Source: Gracilaria caudata
Taxonomy: Eukaryota > Rhodophyta > Florideophyceae > Gracilariales > Gracilariaceae
Length of the DNA: 27,894 nucleotides
Direction of reading: 5' to 3'
Assembly: GCA_030374735.1 (NCBI GenBank)
Contig: JASCIV010000265.1
Span: 1-27,894, forward strand
A program made the translations under genes and the position numbers. Under the pieces are notes generated by a model. That model was not told where the DNA came from, ran no database searches, and saw only the letters and a program-made list of their open reading frames with translations. How positions within the stretch are numbered: the stretch's first letter is position 1; the number at the start of each line of letters is the position of its first letter. Shown piece by piece: positions 8,001 to 17,494 of this stretch.

Positions 8001-9541
8001 GACCTCGTTATTCACGCCGGTGGTTTCGTGCAAGGCTCCGTTTATCGCACCATCTTGAGATTGCGTCCGACGGCTACAAATGGTTTGCTTATGACGTTGC
8101 GGGGCTTGGCAACCACGAAATCAACCAGGGCCCTGCTGATGTGTATGAAGTGATGCAGAACAATCCCAACACCACTTGGATTGAGTCCAACGTGCACTTT
8201 GAAGGCTCGCCCGAAGCGTTTTCCATTGCACTGTTCGTCGAGGCGTTTGATGTGTGTTTGGTGTCTGCTCTAACTACCTCCACCAACGTGATCTCGCCCC
8301 AACGTCACTATTACCGACGAAGCCGAGGGTCTTAGCAAGGCCATTGCTGCCTGTCCGCTGAATCAGAGCGTGATTGCCATCAGTCACATTGGTTTCGAGG
8401 ACGTGAATACGTGGGAGAGCATCGCCGAACTCGACGTCGTGATTGGAGGACACGCGCACACCATTCTTGATAACGCTCAATACCCTCACAAGGTCGTTCG
8501 TGAGGACGGTTCCGTATGCTGGGTGATCACAGCATATGCGTTTGGGCGTTATATCGGCTTTGTGGACGTGTCTTTCGACGAAGGCGTGGCGGAACTGTCC
8601 GGACATGCGTACATGCCCATGGATGCACAAGTGCCGCTGTCGGAACATGTGTCTGCCGAGTTGGCCACGTACACTGAACGACTTCACAACTCGATCAAGC
8701 ACAGACTGTGGTTGCTTCCATTTTTGACGGGTCGCGCGAGTCGCGCCGCTCGCTAGAGTGTCAGATGGGAAATTTCGTGTGCGATGCGATGCTAGGGCAT
8801 GCTGGACCGCAGAAGGGCGCGCAGTATGCCTCTAGAATGGCGGCGGTTTGCACGCGTGCATCGATGAAGGAGATATCACCGTCGAGGAGGTTCTCAGCGT
8901 GCTTCCGTTTGGAATGTCTGTGCCGGGAAGTGCCATTGTAGCGGCGCTTGAGAATGGGTTCGTGGCTGTGTCCAACGACGAGATTATTGGACGTTTCCCG
9001 CAGACTGGTAGAATGAAATTTTGTTGATGAGCGAGGAGAAAGGGCACACCCTCTAGTTCAGCTGCTGTGCCGTGCCTCTCGAGGTCGCTTCCGGTTGCAA
9101 CCGAAAGCGTGTACTTATACTGTATATAGACATGTTCACCCTGAAGTAGGTTAAAACGCAACTACTGACGTTGGCAATCAGTACAGTAAGACTGACATCA
9201 GCAGAATCCAAACCACAAAGCACCTTCACACGAACAAGTCCGAAAGTGCTGTAGTAATATGATACAACAAATTGGTGGTAGACTATTCTAAACCGGAAGG
9301 CGACCGAGTTGTTTCGTTTGCGGTTGGTGAGGAGGCTATCGAGATGGAGAAGGAATATAAGCTGGTGACCAACAGCTTTGTGGCTTCTGGGAGTGACGGA
9401 TACGACTGGTCTAAGGCCTCTGAAGCAGAACTCTCGGGACTGGGTCTCGATGCTCTTACTCAACGCCAGCTTGCAGCCAACTCTCCGTACTCTCCGTGCA
9501 CTCCGTTCACTGAGATTCGCATTGTGAACGTGGCTGCTTGA
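8001..9541 (+). pseudogene. Broken 5'-nucleotidase-family metallophosphatase
   Basis: Successive frames carry the order of motifs known from the UshA/NT5E family. These are a degenerate first metal motif (HAGGFVQGS, where DAGD is expected) at about 8010; GLGNHE at 8100; SHIGFED and DVVIGGHAHT at 8385-8465; FDGSRESRR..E...GNFV.DAM at 8725-8795; GDIT.EEVL..LPFG at 8865; and the substrate loop YKLVTNSFVASGSDGY at 9358. Reading requires frame changes near 8080, 8297, 8702 and 8836, and the gene is split by an insertion at 9021-9273. Both Asp of DAGD are lost. The N-terminal signal and first beta strand are missing; the inverted-repeat element at 7553-7892 lies just upstream. The ancestral protein would be a secreted or surface enzyme dephosphorylating nucleotides. 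The copy cannot encode an active enzyme. Confidence 0.8.
9021..9273. mobile_element. 253-bp insertion with AAATT target duplication
   Basis: The segment interrupts the nucleotidase reading frame between GRMK (9007-9018) and VVDYSKPEGDR (9275 onward). AAATT occurs at both borders (9016-9020 and 9269-9273). Removing 9021-9273 leaves one AAATT and brings the frame back together without a shift, which defines the insertion precisely. It has no ORF of note. Inside is a 24-nt near-perfect palindrome (9086-9109, core CGGTTGCAACCG). The ends show only a weak inverted match (TTGTTGAT and GATACAAC). It is probably a short non-autonomous element. Confidence 0.7.
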
Positions 9542-10337
9542 GCACCGCCCAATACGCGTAGTATGTTTCGCGCCACTGCCTCTGTTTCTTGCTCTTAACT
9601 CGAGGGGCTGGGTTCGGGAACTAACTTCGTTCCTGCCTGTCACATAAATATAAAACTTGCTCCTAAGCTCTGTGCTAACCGAGAAGCATTAGAGGCTCCC
9701 ATTAACTGTGCGTGTCTAAAGCAAGACTGTGGGACTGCGTCGTGAAAAGGTTCTCAGCATCAGCAGCCAATGTATGCCACCGTGTGTCTATTGGCGAATA
9801 ATGTGAGCACGCGCCGCGCGTGCCGTACTCAATTGTCGCACAAAGTATAAGGGTTGTTGATCAGTCGTCACGATGCAGTCCTACGCGCGTGTTGCATTCC
9901 CAGCTTCTAGACTTGTTGAAGCTCCAGCCCATCCGAAGCAGGTTTGTGGGTCCCTTTAAAAACTACCAAGAGCGCCGTCATCACAATTAGCATTCATCTG
10001 AAACATTCCATGCGAGCACCGGAGGATAACAAGACATGATTCTCTCTTTTTCTTATTTTGGCGATCTGCGGACTCAGGATTGCTTTTGTAAACCCTAGAG
10101 TACCTCTAAACAAGAGAGTCACGCGTCGTGCGACAGTGCTCTCTTGGCTCTCCTGCGCCATCACTGGCTGGCACCTCGCTTTATAGAGCCGCACGACAGC
10201 GGTGTATTAAACAGAGCAGTCCATGGTCATCGCTCTCGTTTGAGTGCAGACCGCATGAGACAGGTTCGAACGGCTTGTTCGTCTATATTCGTCTCAAGTG
10301 CAAACCTTCAACCACGATTCTGCTCCTTTCGGAATGC
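9542..10337. other. Intergenic region with a possible orphan 5' exon
   Basis: No complete gene is seen. TATAAGG at 9846-9852 precedes an ATG at 9873 whose 23 codons (9873-9941) end at a possible donor (CAG|GTTTGT). A pyrimidine-rich acceptor (CTCAG at 10073-10077) would splice to a frame that stops after six codons, at 10096-10098. See findings. The remainder appears non-coding. Confidence 0.35.
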
Positions 10338-10345
10338 TATATAAG
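10338..10345 (+). promoter_or_regulatory. TATA box TATATAAG
   Basis: TATATAAG lies 127 nt before the ATG at 10472. The identical octamer occurs before the gene at 12846, and variants precede the genes at 19065 and 16360 (minus). Confidence 0.65.
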
Positions 10346-10471
10346 CCCAGAGCACCTTTCCGGCACTCCGTCTTTCCTTCCTTGTCCTGCAGCCTTCAGT
10401 ACACTTCGCACTCAACAAATCCGCAAACACACTACCACCACCAACCATCGCATCAAGGTCATCGCCCGAAG

Positions 10472-11212
10472 ATGACTTTTCCACGCATCACAGCCATTCT
10501 TCTCACCGTACTTGCCGCCGCACACGCTACATGCCCACCCGGAGAGGGCTTCTTCCCAGGCTCTGAATTCTGCGTTGCCTGCGACGTCAACTTCTTCAAG
10601 TCAGGTGAGGGTCCCGGACCTTGTCAACCTTGCCCACCAAACTCCTTCTCCAACCCTCGTGCGGTTTCGTGCTTTTCATGTCCCCCCAATCAAGCGATTT
10701 TCTCTGACGGACGTTGCGGTACTTGTCCACCAGGCTCTTTCTACTCCGGAATCAGTCAAGCCTGCATCGAATGTTTCGCAGGAACCTTCACTTGCTCGCC
10801 CAATATTCTTCCACAGTGTCACGAGTGCCCGCAAAATTCATTCTCTGCTAGGGGCAGTACAGAGTGCTTCTCTTGTCCTCCTGGAAAGGTTTACGTAGCC
10901 GAGAGTAAGAGCTGTGTGGAGTGTCCGCCGGGCAGCGCTTATTCGGAAGACATCCTGCAGTGCGTGCAATGCTCGTATAATGAAATCACTGTGGGCGTTA
11001 ACGAAGAGTTTTGCAAGGATTGCGAGGAGGGTACCTTTGCGCGCCCAGGAAGCACTTCTTGCTTTTCGTGCCCCGACGGTCAAGTGCTTCTGGCAGAGCT
11101 GGATGGCTGCGGAGAATGTTTCGGAAGATACTTTGATTTTGTCGCTTTTTGTGATACTCGTCGTTCTGGTCTAGGCTCTATTGTCTCAGACACCGGAGAT
11201 CCGAATTTTTAA
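10472..11212 (+). CDS. Secreted Cys-rich, ephrin-receptor-like repeat protein, 246 aa
   Basis: The ATG at 10472 (CGAAGATGA) gives a clean signal peptide (about residues 1-20, cleavage near AHA|TCPPG); the frame is open further upstream but lies in the promoter and leader. The mature protein is made of repeated modules of the pattern C..C..G.[FY]........C..C..[GN]. These include CPPGSFY, CPQNSFS, CPPGKVYV and the conserved ARPGSTSCFSCPDGQVLLAE. This is typical of GCC2/GCC3 (ephrin-receptor-like, TNFR-like) domains, which form disulfide-bonded rods in extracellular proteins. It has no membrane anchor, and the last ~30 residues are Cys-poor. It is a shorter relative of the 19065 product, sharing module order (GEGLGPC/GEGPGPC; Y..CP.NSFS), and of the pseudogene at 25197-26318. 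It lacks their acidic tail. Its role is probably extracellular or surface; a ligand is not predictable. Confidence 0.8.
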   Translation: MTFPRITAILLTVLAAAHATCPPGEGFFPGSEFCVACDVNFFKSGEGPGPCQPCPPNSFSNPRAVSCFSCPPNQAIFSDGRCGTCPPGSFYSGISQACIECFAGTFTCSPNILPQCHECPQNSFSARGSTECFSCPPGKVYVAESKSCVECPPGSAYSEDILQCVQCSYNEITVGVNEEFCKDCEEGTFARPGSTSCFSCPDGQVLLAELDGCGECFGRYFDFVAFCDTRRSGLGSIVSDTGDPNF

Positions 11213-11659
11213 ACACGAGTCAATATTTAGTACTTCATTTATTGTGGCTATTGAGGAAAATACTCTACTAGCAAACAGACTCATGTAAGAAATTTCCGCT
11301 TTAACCCTTCTCAGGTAAATGTGGAATAGCTGAAGAAAAAGTAATAGAAGTCAGTTTTTCTAAAGAGTTTAGCTCAGTAATCCTCTTCCAAATGTAATAG
11401 CTCCAATTCTTCACAAACTGTTCGGTAAAGTAAACCTCTCAGTGTACATCATTCATTCGACTAAGGAATTGACCCTCACTTCTGATCAACGAACATTATT
11501 CACGTTTTTGAGTGCAAAATTAGTTGCAGTTTTTAATCATCATCAGTTTCAATTCATTCTCTGTGAGACGCAGATAAAAAATTCAATACAGCTTTAAATG
11601 CAAGTTCTAAACTTCAGAAATAATTGCGCCTGGAGATGCACAAAACCATACGTATTTGA
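11213..11659. other. AT-rich intergenic region
   Basis: This is the 3' flank of the Cys-rich gene. There are no long frames, tRNA or clear repeats. ATTTATTG near 11235-11242 is the closest thing to a processing signal, and it is not canonical on the plus strand. Confidence 0.5.
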
Positions 11660-12124
11660 CTGAAACGTTCACCAGCTCCAGCGAATGCTACCGTACAAGT
11701 CAATCCAATAATCATCAAGTGGCCCGCTTTGGAAACGCCCTCGTTCATTCTGAGCGATGTGCACAATGACAAATGGTGTTTGCACAATCAGAAGCAAAAG
11801 AGGCTCGAAATGTTTCCGGTGCATTCTACACGAGCCAATTTCGCGGCCGCCGTGAGGGAGATCAGGGCGGTTGTGAAGGAGATTCGCGACTTTGGGTGTG
11901 AGCTGGATGAGAACGGATACTGGGCTCGCGTGCAAGGAAGAGCGTTTGTGAATGCGGATGTGCACGACGTCGTGTCGTATCTTGCTCGCTGTGCACGTAA
12001 ACCGCTTGGGCTTTTGCAACGTGTGCCATTGGCCACGTATTCCAATATCTTTGTACCGACGGGGAACATACAAGATGAAGTGGATTTTGCAAAGCTGGCA
12101 AGCATGTACACGTGTGGAAGGTAA
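11660..12124 (+). pseudogene. Gene fragment, perhaps C-terminal part of an FAD-linked lactone oxidase
   Basis: A frame open from 11660 to the TAA of 12122-12124 encodes ~154 residues with no ATG before an internal Met near 11810. The translation has a regular alpha/beta pattern. One block (residues about 60-110: FPVHSTRANFAAAVREIRAV, then CELDENGYWARVQG, then DVHDVVSYL) resembles the order of elements in the sugar-lactone oxidase/dehydrogenase (GLO/ALO) C-terminal domain: strand, helix, C-LELYNG-RYV, D-x-ITYYR. The resemblance is from memory and weak. The FAD domain is absent, and the frame starts and ends abruptly, so a truncated gene is likely. Coding-like composition is clear; the identity is uncertain. 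Confidence 0.3.
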
Positions 12125-12774
12125 TCAAGTATGTCCACGTTAACAGCAAATTCGAATGCAGTCAGAAACATTTGAAGCCATTCAAATGTTTAAATTTTAA
12201 AAAATGACGAAACTGCGGTGCTTCGATCGTTGCTCTCAAGGCTACACAGCCATTCACATGAGTGGAATATTATTCCACTCCCTACTTCGGGCGGCAGCGA
12301 AATTTTGACTGGCCTTGTTCAGCTCTCATGGATCTGCAACATTTGTTGCCGCAACCGCATCCATGCGAGTCGTTGCTCCATTTGAAAACCTTATGCCACA
12401 GTCTGTTCACACAGCTCGACGTTTCTGTTTACCACATCCACGTTGTGACCTTCGTGGAACATTCTATCAAAGGAGGTTACAAGGGCAAGACGGCTACTGG
12501 GATATCTTCTGCCGAAAAGTAGGCTTCGCGCTTCCATGTGCTACGCATTGCTGGAACTGAATTAGCAAAACATGAATATCCAACAAGGAAATTTTTTCGA
12601 ATTCGACCTACGGTACTCCCGCTCTCTTACATGACTCGCTCTTTTCGAGCTCCTCTGCAAGAGCGCTTACGGTTTTTCGAAATGGTTCCTCCTTAGAAAA
12701 GAATTGGTACGTCTCTCACCCACCGAGGCAGGTGGAACACTCATGCACCACCAGTGAACGGAAATATGTGACGC
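12125..12774. other. Intergenic region with a palindrome and a possible coding scrap
   Basis: A perfect odd palindrome lies at 12260-12280 (see the repeat entry). Frames at 12262-12522 and 12315-12560 overlap. The latter ends with a protein-like stretch (GTFYQRRLQGQDGYWDIFC), but no start or homology can be assigned. Otherwise it is non-coding. Confidence 0.35.
12260..12280. repeat. Perfect palindrome, 10-bp arms, 1-nt centre
   Basis: GAGTGGAATA, then a single T, then TATTCCACTC. It is the same architecture as the palindromes at 17859-17930 and 27633-27651. Confidence 0.9.
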
Positions 12775-12782
12775 TATATAAG
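12775..12782 (+). promoter_or_regulatory. TATA box TATATAAG
   Basis: The octamer is identical to the one at 10338-10345 and lies 64 nt before the chosen ATG at 12846. This supports that start over the earlier ATG at 12732, which lies upstream of the TATA box. Confidence 0.7.
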
Positions 12783-12845
12783 AAGTCGCCCGAGATACTT
12801 TTCTCACCGCTGCTCCAAAACAGACCTTCAACTTCTTCCGCAATC

Positions 12846-13466
12846 ATGAAACTCTCAATCTGCCTTTTCGCTCTCGCACTGTCTGCCGCCACCATTTCAA
12901 CCTTTGCACAACCCATCACTCTCGAACGAAAGCAGTATGTGACGTACGCCTTTTGTGAGGTAACCGCCGCCGATCACTGTCAGTTTGCTTATGAGGGTCT
13001 GCATGGCTATTTCGATCATGTGCCGCATGGCATCGGTAATTACTCTATGAGCGGTTCGAGTGACGGTGCTTTCACCCCACGCATTATTCAGAAGGAGCCA
13101 TCTTATTTCGACTCTGCCGTCGGCTACGTCAAGTCTGATGATGCGCTTCGAGATGTGTATACCTGTGAGCCGGAATACTTCAACAATGGTGCTTATTATG
13201 AGACTCGATGCACATATTTGAACGTTCCTGGAAGGCTGTATGACGCGGAAAGGATTCCTGGCGTGCGAGGCTCTGGTATTTCGCGTGTTCATGGAGCGGC
13301 TTTGAGAAGATACGTTCCAAATGGGGCTTGTGTGTTGATGTATTTGACTGAGTATGAGATTCTGGATACGTCTGTTTCGCCTCCACGAGTGAGAGAGACT
13401 GTGAAGATGTCGGCTCGACAAGCTCGTATTGAAAACAAGTGCGTACAGTTCTATACGCAGTATTAG
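12846..13466 (+). CDS. Secreted orphan protein, 206 aa
   Basis: The ATG at 12846 (GCAATCATGA, the same context as the gene at 97) follows a TATA box at normal distance and yields a signal peptide (about 1-22, cleavage near TFA|QP). The mature 184 residues contain six Cys (around residues 40, 47, 107, 121, 160 and 199), suggesting up to three disulfides, and many Tyr and aromatic residues. There is one potential N-glycosylation site (NYS). There are no membrane spans or catalytic motifs. The family is not recognised. It sits in the accessory half, between the Cys-rich gene and the haloperoxidase-like gene, and shares their secretory character and TATA type. Confidence 0.75.
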   Translation: MKLSICLFALALSAATISTFAQPITLERKQYVTYAFCEVTAADHCQFAYEGLHGYFDHVPHGIGNYSMSGSSDGAFTPRIIQKEPSYFDSAVGYVKSDDALRDVYTCEPEYFNNGAYYETRCTYLNVPGRLYDAERIPGVRGSGISRVHGAALRRYVPNGACVLMYLTEYEILDTSVSPPRVRETVKMSARQARIENKCVQFYTQY

Positions 13467-14833
13467 AGTACCCTACCTTTCCTTTGCTAAGCAGTCGTGT
13501 GATTTCGGGTTGATATGGCACTCTTGTTTGGTAACTGTTCACAAAAACTTTGAAAACAAGTCAACTATTCTCTATCTTTATGGTTTCATGCCTAAGGTCA
13601 TTCTCCTACGTTTGCATATATACAAATTTTATTAAAGTATCTCTTTGGCTTTGTTTCTCTCTGCAGTCAGCGTCGAAGTGAGCCAAACTCAGTGATGTAC
13701 TATTCTTGTACTTGAATTCCAACTACCTTGTTATGACACCACCTCAATAATTGAGAAAGATGTCTTCAAAACTTGTTGGCAGAACTTTATAGTATTTTCA
13801 AAACAGATATCAGATTTGTGGTTTGGGTTTTACTGTAGAATTTAATTTTTCAGAGAGCCTGCTGTCCATGTCTGTCGGGCTCGGTGGAACACATCTATAT
13901 TTTGCAATTCTGATTCTTCAAAGCTTGCTTTAAAACCTCCAAGCTCCGCTTGGATAAGCACCAAAGCCATATTCTTCTTGTAATATAGAAGCTCCTATTT
14001 GCTGTCGGGGCTACTCAGAAGAGACAGATACCAGGTGGCAGTTTGCTGTATTGCACTCTAAATCATTCGTGCTTCAAACCTATATTAATTCCTTACAAAT
14101 ATTATTTAGAATGTCTCTTCTTAATCTCAAAAAAAGTATAGCGAAGAAATAAAAATGATTCTTTTGGCATTTCGAGTGAACTCGATCATGTTCTCTCCAA
14201 TTGTTACATATTTCTGCGATGTGGTATTAAGGTATATTTTAGTTTTAGCTAATACTAAATTTAACACTTTTGCTTTAAGAAGCGACAACAGTTTTTTCAT
14301 GAGATGAACTGTTCCGAGAGGATTAGGGACGGTCATTTAACTCATGTAGGCGTCTGGCTCTTAAGAAGGCTGGGTCCGGAGCAGAAGCGGCTCTCAAATA
14401 ACTGCTTGTGCTCACTGCTCGCTTTCGAAAGGCTGATTGATAATCAAGGAGATGAGAAAGAAATCATGGCTTTGAAAAAGAAGATGTGAACGTTGTCATT
14501 GATGAATCTCCAGAACAGGAGATTCAGAATAATGTTAGATTCCGGCAGTAATAGATTAATTTGCACAATAGTCCCTTTCGAGACGTAAATCAATTCCCTT
14601 GTAATGTCACTTCACATTCATACGTACTCTGAAATCTCTTGGGAGATCTGTGCAGAAGCAACATTTGGTACATAATTTGGATATGGGACTTCTAAATTTT
14701 TGGATTTGGTCAAATCACAAAGAACGAGAGGACTATCTTCTTTTTATTAATCAAGATAATAATGGAAGAAAAGCAAAGGCATGGCTATGCGCATTGATCT
14801 GCAGCTCGAAGCTACGCGCCAAGGATATGAAAC
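13467..14833. other. AT-rich intergenic region, 1.4 kb
   Basis: No supported gene. An 8-bp-arm hairpin (GAATCTCC-AGAACA-GGAGATTC) is at 14504-14525. TTTATT at 14743-14748 is the minus-strand AATAAA of the next gene. Short frames at 14304-14489 and 14650-14901 lack promoters and recognisable content. Confidence 0.5.
14743..14748 (-). terminator. Poly(A) signal AATAAA (minus strand)
   Basis: AATAAA on the minus strand lies 86 nt past the stop codon (14836-14834) of the haloperoxidase-like gene, similar to the spacing at 6450 and 23360. Confidence 0.5.
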
Positions 14834-16360
14834 CTAATCACGAAGGCACCTTGTACAAATCTCTGGAATCTTTCCTTCGTATAGATCACTCACGTGTTTG
14901 AATGCGGCCTCACCGATGCCAGTCGTTAGACGACTTCCAGCAGGAACGGAGGGCCCGAAGTGCACTCCTGAAGTAAGTCTTGAGAATCCACAGCTTTCGC
15001 TCGCCTCTTTGAGAGTTGGGAATGATAGAGTGATATTGCTCGTGATCGGGCTGAAGAGCACTCCCTGCGGCAGATTTAGCTCGAATTGGGGAATAGATCC
15101 ACCCTCATTAATCTCGGCGGAGCTCAATGCGACCTGAAGATGTTCCAGTGACGCAGTACAAATTGCTGCGGATCCAGACGGGTATTCCGAATGAGGCTGG
15201 GTTCTCAAAACCGGCTCCCATTCATCTGCTGATACAAGACCAAAGCCCTTTCCGATCCCTCGGAAAGCCCTCACTTTTCTTCCTTTCAGAAGTCGTCGAA
15301 TCAAAGTCTGAGGACGAACATAGTCATGGCGTCTTTTCTCTTTCCAAGCGAGGAGTACGGCGTCATGTTGAGCCATCATCTCTCCAAGGAACAATCTAGA
15401 AAGCTCTACATTCGTCAAATTCAGTCGAGTTCCATAGAAACCAATGAAGGAGCCCAGGGAGAGGAACTTGTTTTCCCACCAGTAGGCCAGAGCAAGTTGT
15501 TGTTCGTCGACCGATCTGGACAAAGAAAAGAGATCCGCGATGAACTGCTTCACTTTTCTCAGATCTTTTCTGCCAATAGTGCTTTTCCGGTTTGGAGTGT
15601 CATACACAGGTGGAACTCTCCGAGATTTGAAGTCTCCTTCCCCAATTACAAGCGGTTTGCCAATTAGTCCGAGGTGAGGCACAACGTGCACTTGGGTGGC
15701 GAACCTGCCACGGAAGTCAGACTGTTGAGTCAATGGTTGCCATCGAAGTGGTTTGAAAAGCTTCCTAGGGGACAAGTTTGCTGGGTTTTGCGGCTCGTAT
15801 GCAGTAGGATCTTCGAATGGTGCGAGGAAATCCTTCCTTGACAGATCTCCCAAAGAATTCCAACCATCATTGGCAAAGTAGTCAACGAGTTTCTTTGAGA
15901 CAACGTTTGCCCAACCTACTTCCGTATCGGTGTCAGTCGAATCGTCCAACGGGTTTAGTCCGAAGCGTTGCAAAAATGTCGCATATGAGGCGGCCTCCTG
16001 CGGGAATTCTGACTCGAGCAAACGATAAAGTATTTGGCGTTCGATGAGAACCGCAGAAAGTGGCGACGAGCAGAAGCGAGGAGGTATGGAGTGGCGAACA
16101 CCCAGGAACGATAAAGCGGTGGGATGACAAGCCGATACTTGTTCATGAGTAGACACCACGACGAGCAGCGCATACCGGACGGCAATCGGAGTTTCCATGC
16201 GCAACACTTCAGCAGGGAAGAGAACAGTGACGAGCTCATTGAAGTTAACTAAGGGAATGCTGAGAGCTTCAACTAGCTCTTCCGTTGATAATTCATTCTG
16301 TGACCTCGCCGTAGAGAGGAATGCAAGAAATACGAAGAACGAGATAAAGAAACGCTTCAT
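14834..16360 (-). CDS. Secreted vanadium-haloperoxidase/PAP2-like protein, 508 aa
   Basis: The start at 16360 gives a signal peptide (MKRFFISFFVFLAFLSTARS) and lies 73 nt after a TATTTAAG box; the upstream Met at 16474 lies on the far side of that box. The C-terminal half carries the haloperoxidase/acid-phosphatase fold motifs in order. These are K342-x6-R349-P350 (KRRHDYVRP), PSGS at 394-397, and S460-R461-x5-H467 (SRLTSGVHF), the last being the vanadate/phosphate-ligand His. In classic vanadium haloperoxidases and PAP2 enzymes the middle motif is PSGH, whose His is the acid-base residue. Here it is Ser, so oxyanion binding is kept but normal catalysis is doubtful. All three motifs, including the Ser, are shared with the copy at 21943-23286. 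The N-terminal ~200 residues are helical, with CHPTALSF and W.SLGD motifs common to both copies. Likely extracellular; substrate unknown. Confidence 0.85.
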   Translation of the reverse strand: MKRFFISFFVFLAFLSTARSQNELSTEELVEALSIPLVNFNELVTVLFPAEVLRMETPIAVRYALLVVVSTHEQVSACHPTALSFLGVRHSIPPRFCSSPLSAVLIERQILYRLLESEFPQEAASYATFLQRFGLNPLDDSTDTDTEVGWANVVSKKLVDYFANDGWNSLGDLSRKDFLAPFEDPTAYEPQNPANLSPRKLFKPLRWQPLTQQSDFRGRFATQVHVVPHLGLIGKPLVIGEGDFKSRRVPPVYDTPNRKSTIGRKDLRKVKQFIADLFSLSRSVDEQQLALAYWWENKFLSLGSFIGFYGTRLNLTNVELSRLFLGEMMAQHDAVLLAWKEKRRHDYVRPQTLIRRLLKGRKVRAFRGIGKGFGLVSADEWEPVLRTQPHSEYPSGSAAICTASLEHLQVALSSAEINEGGSIPQFELNLPQGVLFSPITSNITLSFPTLKEASESCGFSRLTSGVHFGPSVPAGSRLTTGIGEAAFKHVSDLYEGKIPEICTRCLRD

Positions 16361-16433
16361 ATTGCCGTCGCTTGCCACTGAAACTTGCAAGCCGAATTCC
16401 TTCGGCCGTTCTAGGAAATCAGCGATACCGAGC

Positions 16434-16441
16434 CTTAAATA
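16434..16441 (-). promoter_or_regulatory. TATA-like box TATTTAAG (minus strand)
   Basis: On the minus strand TATTTAAG lies 73 nt before the ATG at 16360. This placement matches the TATA boxes of the other secreted-protein genes and argues for that ATG. Confidence 0.6.
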
Positions 16442-17480
16442 GCTATCAGTGCGTGCCTGAAAACGTATGAGCATGCTACTTCAAGTGCAACGTTCTGTGG
16501 AACGGATTCATTATTTCACTTATGGAGGTGCCGAGAATAACATGAGAGCGAATCAAATGAGTTTATGTTCCATCTGATTCGATAATCATCAACGTGATGG
16601 TGCCGTGAGGTCTCGCGGGACCCTGCCAGCTGGGTATCGCTAGGTGCAGTATCGGAAAGAGATTGGTGTACGAACACGAGACTGGTGAACGTTACGTTTT
16701 TGGGTTTTTCCTAGTCGATTCATTTCACATGAGTAGCGTTCGCTACCTTCACACCAATCGGAACAAAACAAGATGGAGAACATGAAAGAAAGCCATGGCG
16801 GGGGACAAGTTTGGAAGAACATAATGGCGTATGGAGACAAGAGGTTCCATCTTAACGCCGCCATTGGTCGCCAGGGACAACGGCGTGATTCCAAAACCCT
16901 GAAAGGAGTGTGTTCGAGGAATCGCCCATAAAAACTCGTTATTCTTTTTCTGGGAGCAAAGAAACCCGAGACACGCCTGGAGATGAAGCGGGTTGACGAG
17001 TGCTCAGGATAGCAATGTGGACAACTATTTGTACTGTATCAAAATGAGCTCAGACTCAGAGCTCACTAATATTACAAATAACTTTACACATACAATCAGT
17101 AGTTGCCATTACAGTTTTAGAGCATCTCCCACGTGCACCACGCGATCATACGTGAGCGAAAGGATAAAGGCGTTAATTTCAAAACGTCAATAGAAGACAT
17201 CACGACTGACATCTACCTGGGCACGAGGTGCTTACAGAGCTGGACACTCTGTAAAGGAGACGTTCAGTAGTTTTGGGATGAAGACTTGTCGTTGTGCGCG
17301 AAATGGACACAAGTAACACCATGCAGTACGTAAGCCACGACTGACACGTCGAACACCAAGCTCACGATTACCATGATGGACACGGTGTAATATATGGATC
17401 CAGCAATGTTAAACGAACAAGTAGTACACCTCGTACAGCTCGAGCACGTAGGTCACCTGTGACCAATAACACCGGCTCCG

Positions 17481-17494
17481 CTCCGGCGCCGGAG
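17481..17494. repeat. 14-bp perfect GC-rich palindrome
   Basis: CTCCGGCGCCGGAG is self-complementary over all 14 bases. It stands out as a GC-rich island in AT-rich surroundings. Confidence 0.8.

Noticed and set aside
9053..9643. 196-codon minus-strand frame
   Set aside because: Runs through the 253-bp insertion and the nucleotidase C-terminus, so it is a chance frame created by the insertion.
14304..14901. Small frames (61 and 83 codons) downstream of the haloperoxidase-like gene
   Set aside because: No promoter, the second has no ATG, and it overlaps the end of the real minus-strand gene.
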